NCBI GenBank assembly: GCA_049699715.1 | Contig: JBNAVB010000019.1 | Coordinates: forward strand, 1 to 7,674 | DNA from: JAVZYK01 sp049699715 | GTDB lineage: Archaea; Nanobdellota; Nanobdellia; Pacearchaeales; UBA284 | Length of the DNA stretch: 7,674 nt | Direction of reading: 5' to 3' | Shown here: piece by piece, positions 5,313 through 7,674 of the stretch | Layout of the letters: the number at the start of each line of letters is the position of its first letter | Numbering within the stretch: position 1 is the stretch's first letter | Translations under genes and position numbers: made by a program | Notes under the pieces: model-generated | Told to the model about the DNA's origin: nothing | Database searches by the model: none | What the model saw: only the letters and a program-made list of their open reading frames with translations

Positions 5313-5609
5313 ATGGGAAGCAAGAAGCAACAAAGATTAAAAGAAGGCGCAGCCGCAGAGATGCGAGGCTTTGAGAAGTTCATGGGCGAGGCTGTGCCAG
5401 CCGTTGTCGAGGAAATTTCTGGCAGGACAGGATTCAGGGGTGAGTTAACCCAAGTTAAAGTAAGAATCTTACAAGGGAATGACAAGGGCAAAATCATCAG
5501 AAGAAATGTGAAAGGCCCTGTGCGCCTCCGCGACATCTTGATGTTGCGAGAAACTCAGATAGAAGCAAGAAGGATAAGAACTAAGGTCATGAAAGGAGCG
5601 TTCACATAA
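5313..5609 (+). CDS. rps28e: 30S ribosomal protein S28e, with N-terminal extension
   Basis: The OB-fold core of S28e is clear at residues 28-89: VVEEISGRTGFRGELTQVKV, then RILQGNDKGK, IIRRNVKGPVRLRDILMLRE and the family-end signature ETQIEARRIR (80-89). S28e sits on the 30S platform near the mRNA exit. Archaeal S28e is usually about 70 residues and starts just before this core. Here about 27 extra residues, rich in charge and alanine (SKKQQRLKEGAAAEMRGFEK), precede it, and nine (TKVMKGAFT) follow. Internal ATGs at codons 17 and 24 could give a near-standard protein, but neither has a Shine-Dalgarno, whereas the first ATG has a TATA-like box upstream. The frame is uninterrupted and the core normal, so this is a working gene; only the true start is open. 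Confidence 0.93.
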   Translation: MGSKKQQRLKEGAAAEMRGFEKFMGEAVPAVVEEISGRTGFRGELTQVKVRILQGNDKGKIIRRNVKGPVRLRDILMLRETQIEARRIRTKVMKGAFT

Positions 5610-5631
5610 ATCTTCTTTAAAAAGAAGATTT
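5608..5631 (+). promoter_or_regulatory. Perfect 11-bp inverted repeat between S28e and L24e
   Basis: aaatcttcttt (5608-5618) and aaagaagattt (5621-5631) are perfectly complementary; in RNA this gives a 10-bp stem with a taaa loop. It overlaps the S28e stop codon (5607-5609). No U-run follows, so it looks more like an RNA processing or stability element, or an attenuator, than a terminator. Confidence 0.55.
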
Positions 5632-5655
5632 AATCAAGAATAATCAAAAGATAAA

Positions 5656-5820
5656 ATGCCAAGATGTTTTTTTTGTTCCAAGGATATAGAACCTGGCCGA
5701 GGCATCATATTCGTGACTCTTGAAGGCAAGCTGTTACATTTCTGTTCGAGCAAGTGCAAGAAGCACTTCAAGATGGGCCGTAGCAAAAAACAGAAATGGA
5801 TAACTAAGCAGAAGAAATAA
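5656..5820 (+). CDS. rpl24e: 50S ribosomal protein L24e
   Basis: This 54-residue gene lies 46 bases after S28e. The product starts MPRCFFCSKDIEPGRG and contains LLHFCSSKCKKHFKMG, so it has the L24e zinc ribbon: C4 and C7 in CxxC, C30 and C34 in CxxxC. The C-terminus is strongly basic (RSKKQKW..KQKK). The core G-x-x-F and HFCSSKC motifs are standard, and the length is close to that of short archaeal L24e proteins. L24e is part of the large subunit and makes bridges to the small subunit. It follows S28e as in the conserved archaeal L7Ae-S28e-L24e order. The start ATG follows gataaa with no Shine-Dalgarno; it is the only suitable one before C4. Confidence 0.95.
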   Translation: MPRCFFCSKDIEPGRGIIFVTLEGKLLHFCSSKCKKHFKMGRSKKQKWITKQKK

Positions 5821-5835
5821 AAGGAAATAGAGAAA

Positions 5836-5857
5836 AGTAAAGGATAAGAGTAAAGGA
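5836..5857 (+). repeat. Short purine-rich direct repeat
   Basis: agtaaagga occurs at 5836-5844 and 5849-5857 in the purine-rich spacer after L24e. It is probably low-complexity sequence. Confidence 0.3.
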
Positions 5858-5896
5858 CAGGATTTAGTTAAATTTAAATAACAATTCTTCTATTTT

Positions 5897-5909
5897 GATA
5901 TATATAATT
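5897..5909 (+). promoter_or_regulatory. TATA-like promoter of the secretion ATPase gene
   Basis: gatatatataatt lies 45-57 bases before ATG 5954; a second candidate, tttaaata, is at 5873-5880. Either gives a short leader that contains the Shine-Dalgarno at 5934-5940. The ATPase therefore probably has its own promoter rather than depending on the ribosomal cluster. Confidence 0.5.
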
Positions 5910-5933
5910 TAGAGATATGATTAATTGTTAAAA

Positions 5934-5940
5934 AGAGGTG
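5934..5940 (+). promoter_or_regulatory. Shine-Dalgarno of the secretion ATPase gene
   Basis: agaggtg matches the 16S 3' end but lies 13 bases before ATG 5954, longer than usual. The GTG inside it (5938-5940) is out of frame, so ATG 5954 remains the start. Confidence 0.5.
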
Positions 5941-5953
5941 CAAGAAAGAAAAA

Positions 5954-7564
5954 ATGGCTCTAACTCCCCCATCACTTCCGAGAACAGGCGCAGCCCCAGA
6001 AGCGCCAGGAGCCCCCAAGCCTATACATCCAATAATAAATATTAATCCCGAGATTCCCCCATTGCGAAAGGTTGAGGACAAAACCAAGATTAATGTCAGA
6101 TATGTCCTTATATCACCTCATACCACTGTTCATATCTACTGGAAGCCAGAGATAGGCGAAGTTGTTTATGAGATAGAAGAGCCTTTGCTCAATGATTTCG
6201 AGAGAAGAGTTCTCGAAGAGCTTGAGACAGGAATGTATGAGCTCATTAACCTCGGCGCTGTTGTTGAAAAAACCCAGGAAGCTCTGCTTAGTTATTTGGA
6301 CAAGATGGCTAAGCTGCTATTGAGCGAGTTAGGAAGGAGAATCACCGAGGAAAGCTACAACAGAATTTTTTATTATCTTTATCGCGATTTCATAGGCTTA
6401 AATGAGATAGAACCCTTGCTTCGCGATTTCTTTATTGAAGATATTGAATGCAATGGTGTAGGAACTCCGGTTTATGTCGTTCATCGCGTCTATCGAAACT
6501 TGAGGACAAACCTAATTTACAAGGACATGAACAAGGCAGCGAGTTTTGTCGAGAAGCTCGCTCAAAGATGCGGGCGTTATGTTTCTTATGCATCTCCTCT
6601 GCTTGATGGTACGCTTCCGGACGGCTCGAGAGTCAATGCAACTTACACAACTGAAGTATCAAGCAAAGGCCCCACATTTACGATAAGAAAGTTCACGAAA
6701 GTCCCTTGGACGCCTGTGCAATTCATCTCTATGAACACCCTTTCTCCAGAGATGTTAGCTTATTTCTGGATACTGATGCAGTACAAGTGCAACATTCTTG
6801 TCGCAGGAGGCACGGGCTCTGGAAAAACTTCATTGCTCAATGCATTTGCTTTTTTCATCCCTCCAGAAGCCCGAGTTGTTTCAGTTGAAGATACAAGAGA
6901 AATCAACTTGCCTCGGGAGAACTGGCTTCCTAGTGTTGCACGCACAGGACTTGCTGGCAGCGTAGGGGAAATAGACATGTTTACCTTGCTGAAAGAATCA
7001 TTCAGGCAGAATCCGGATTATGTTATTGTTGGTGAGGTTAGGGGCAAGGAGGCTTTTGTTTTGTTTCAAGCAATGGCTTCAGGCCATCCAAGCCTGAGCA
7101 CAATGCACGCTGATTCAGTTGAATCTGTGATTCGAAGACTTGAAACTCCGCCTATTAATCTCTCCCCAACACTTGTCAATAGCCTTGACGCAGTAGCTGT
7201 GATGACTCACGCAATAGTCAAGAAACAGGAAACAAGAAGGTTGAAAGAGATAGTAGAGATAGTTGATGTCACAGCAGAAGGAGTTGCAGTCACGAACACT
7301 CCATTTGTGTGGAACCCAGCCGAAGACGCGTTTTATTTCAAGACTGAGAGCAAGGTTTTCCAAAAGATAATGAAAAGATACGGCTTAAGCAAGGAACAAT
7401 TGCAAGAAGAGTTCAAACTCAGGACAAAACTGCTCTATGCCTTATACAAGAAAAAGATATTTGATTTTGAAACAGTCCAGAAAATCATCAACGAATATTA
7501 CAAACACCCTGAATCTGTGTTAGTAAAATATGTGCCTGAAGCAGCAAAGAAAAATTTAAAGTAG
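5954..7564 (+). CDS. Type II/IV secretion-pilus ATPase (GspE/PilB/FlaI-VirB11 superfamily)
   Basis: This 536-residue protein is a hexameric cytoplasmic motor ATPase of the archaeal type IV filament/secretion class. All family motifs are intact: Walker A GGTGSGKT (285-292, Lys291), Asp box SVEDTREI (310-317), Walker B DYVIVGEVRG (355-364, Glu361) and His box SGHPSLSTMHAD (376-387). The N-terminal domain (about 45-255) contains FIEDIECNG and the arginine-rich YRNLRTN, as in FlaI/GspE2-type proteins. The first 37 residues are rich in Pro and Ala and likely disordered. The C-terminal 80 residues are helical and charged. Such ATPases usually pair with a FlaJ/TadC-like membrane platform; none lies downstream before the hairpins at 7580, although only about 110 bases can be read. 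It could power an archaellum-like, adhesive or DNA-uptake pilus. Class is certain; the specific system is not. Confidence 0.95.
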   Translation: MALTPPSLPRTGAAPEAPGAPKPIHPIININPEIPPLRKVEDKTKINVRYVLISPHTTVHIYWKPEIGEVVYEIEEPLLNDFERRVLEELETGMYELINLGAVVEKTQEALLSYLDKMAKLLLSELGRRITEESYNRIFYYLYRDFIGLNEIEPLLRDFFIEDIECNGVGTPVYVVHRVYRNLRTNLIYKDMNKAASFVEKLAQRCGRYVSYASPLLDGTLPDGSRVNATYTTEVSSKGPTFTIRKFTKVPWTPVQFISMNTLSPEMLAYFWILMQYKCNILVAGGTGSGKTSLLNAFAFFIPPEARVVSVEDTREINLPRENWLPSVARTGLAGSVGEIDMFTLLKESFRQNPDYVIVGEVRGKEAFVLFQAMASGHPSLSTMHADSVESVIRRLETPPINLSPTLVNSLDAVAVMTHAIVKKQETRRLKEIVEIVDVTAEGVAVTNTPFVWNPAEDAFYFKTESKVFQKIMKRYGLSKEQLQEEFKLRTKLLYALYKKKIFDFETVQKIINEYYKHPESVLVKYVPEAAKKNLK

Positions 7565-7579
7565 GAAAAATGACGTCCT

Positions 7580-7599
7580 CTTCGGGCTAAAGCCCGAAG
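7580..7599 (+). terminator. Strong GC hairpin after the secretion ATPase
   Basis: cttcgggc-taaa-gcccgaag is a perfect 8-bp stem, GC-rich in an AT-rich region, 16 bases after the stop codon. Only a weak gttt follows. It may end or stabilise the mRNA, or be one copy of a dispersed palindromic repeat. Confidence 0.55.
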
Positions 7600-7610
7600 T
7601 TTCCAATGAG

Positions 7611-7632
7611 AGAGTCAAAATGTTTTGACTCT
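7611..7632 (+). terminator. Second perfect hairpin after the secretion ATPase
   Basis: agagtcaaaa-tg-ttttgactct is a perfect 10-bp inverted repeat, 12 bases after the first hairpin. In addition tttccaa (7600-7606) and ttggaaa (7657-7663) flank it as a 7-bp outer inverted repeat, so the region 7580-7663 can fold into a compact structure. Confidence 0.5.
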
Positions 7633-7674
7633 TGATGTAAAACATAGTCAAGTGTCTTGGAAAGTTCAGTAAAT

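Noticed and set aside
5938..5940. GTG start for the secretion ATPase
   Set aside because: It is out of frame with the ATPase and lies within the Shine-Dalgarno itself.
5821..5953. Remnant of ndk in the spacer after L24e
   Set aside because: Three-frame reading gives no kinase motif (for example NxxHGSD) and the stretch is purine-rich spacer followed by a promoter.
6706..6888. + strand 60-codon frame inside the ATPase gene
   Set aside because: It overlaps the Walker A region of the intact ATPase in another frame and has no start signal.
1..7674. CRISPR array, toxin-antitoxin, restriction or other defence system
   Set aside because: No regularly spaced repeats and no nuclease, methylase or toxin family could be recognised on either strand; the only mobile-element gene is the broken transposase.

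Overview
The window reads as part of an archaeal chromosome. It carries archaeal/eukaryotic-type genes (ribosomal L7Ae, S28e and L24e, and the KEOPS subunit Kae1), AT-rich TATA-like promoters placed just upstream of starts, few Shine-Dalgarno sites and U-tract terminators. The compact gene set (a stand-alone Kae1, an S-layer-like Ig-domain protein, a divergent acyltransferase-like protein and a pilus/secretion-type ATPase) suggests a DPANN lineage such as Woesearchaeota or Pacearchaeota. That placement is inference; no marker in the window settles it.

Layout, all on the + strand: (1) 1-1001, the 3' part of an IS6/IS240-like DDE transposase gene with SWIM and zinc-ribbon regions, cut by the window edge and broken by a frameshift near 308. 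(2) 1092-2099, Kae1, the t6A37 tRNA-modification catalytic subunit, with its own promoter. (3) 2341-3714, a secreted, C-terminally anchored Ig-like protein behind a clear promoter and a leader that may hold a 20-codon ORF and a UUCG hairpin, followed by a long T-rich terminator. (4) 3915-4646, a divergent LPLAT/PlsC-like protein with altered catalytic motifs. (5) 4889-5820, the ribosomal cluster L7Ae-S28e-L24e. L24e (54 aa) is easily missed because of its size. (6) 5954-7564, a GspE/PilB/FlaI-type ATPase, ending in two tandem strong hairpins.

The genes fall into translation (Kae1 and three ribosomal proteins) and cell surface/envelope (Ig-like protein, acyltransferase-like protein, secretion ATPase), each group apparently transcribed from its own promoters. 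No CRISPR array, tRNA, rRNA, defence system or clear new multi-gene system was found. The points most worth following up are a possible kink-turn that would pair with the Shine-Dalgarno of the L7Ae gene (L7Ae is a kink-turn binder), an in-frame TGA and mini-ORFs just upstream of L7Ae, the degenerate active site of the LPLAT-like protein, the N-terminal extension of S28e, and the structured intergenic hairpins.
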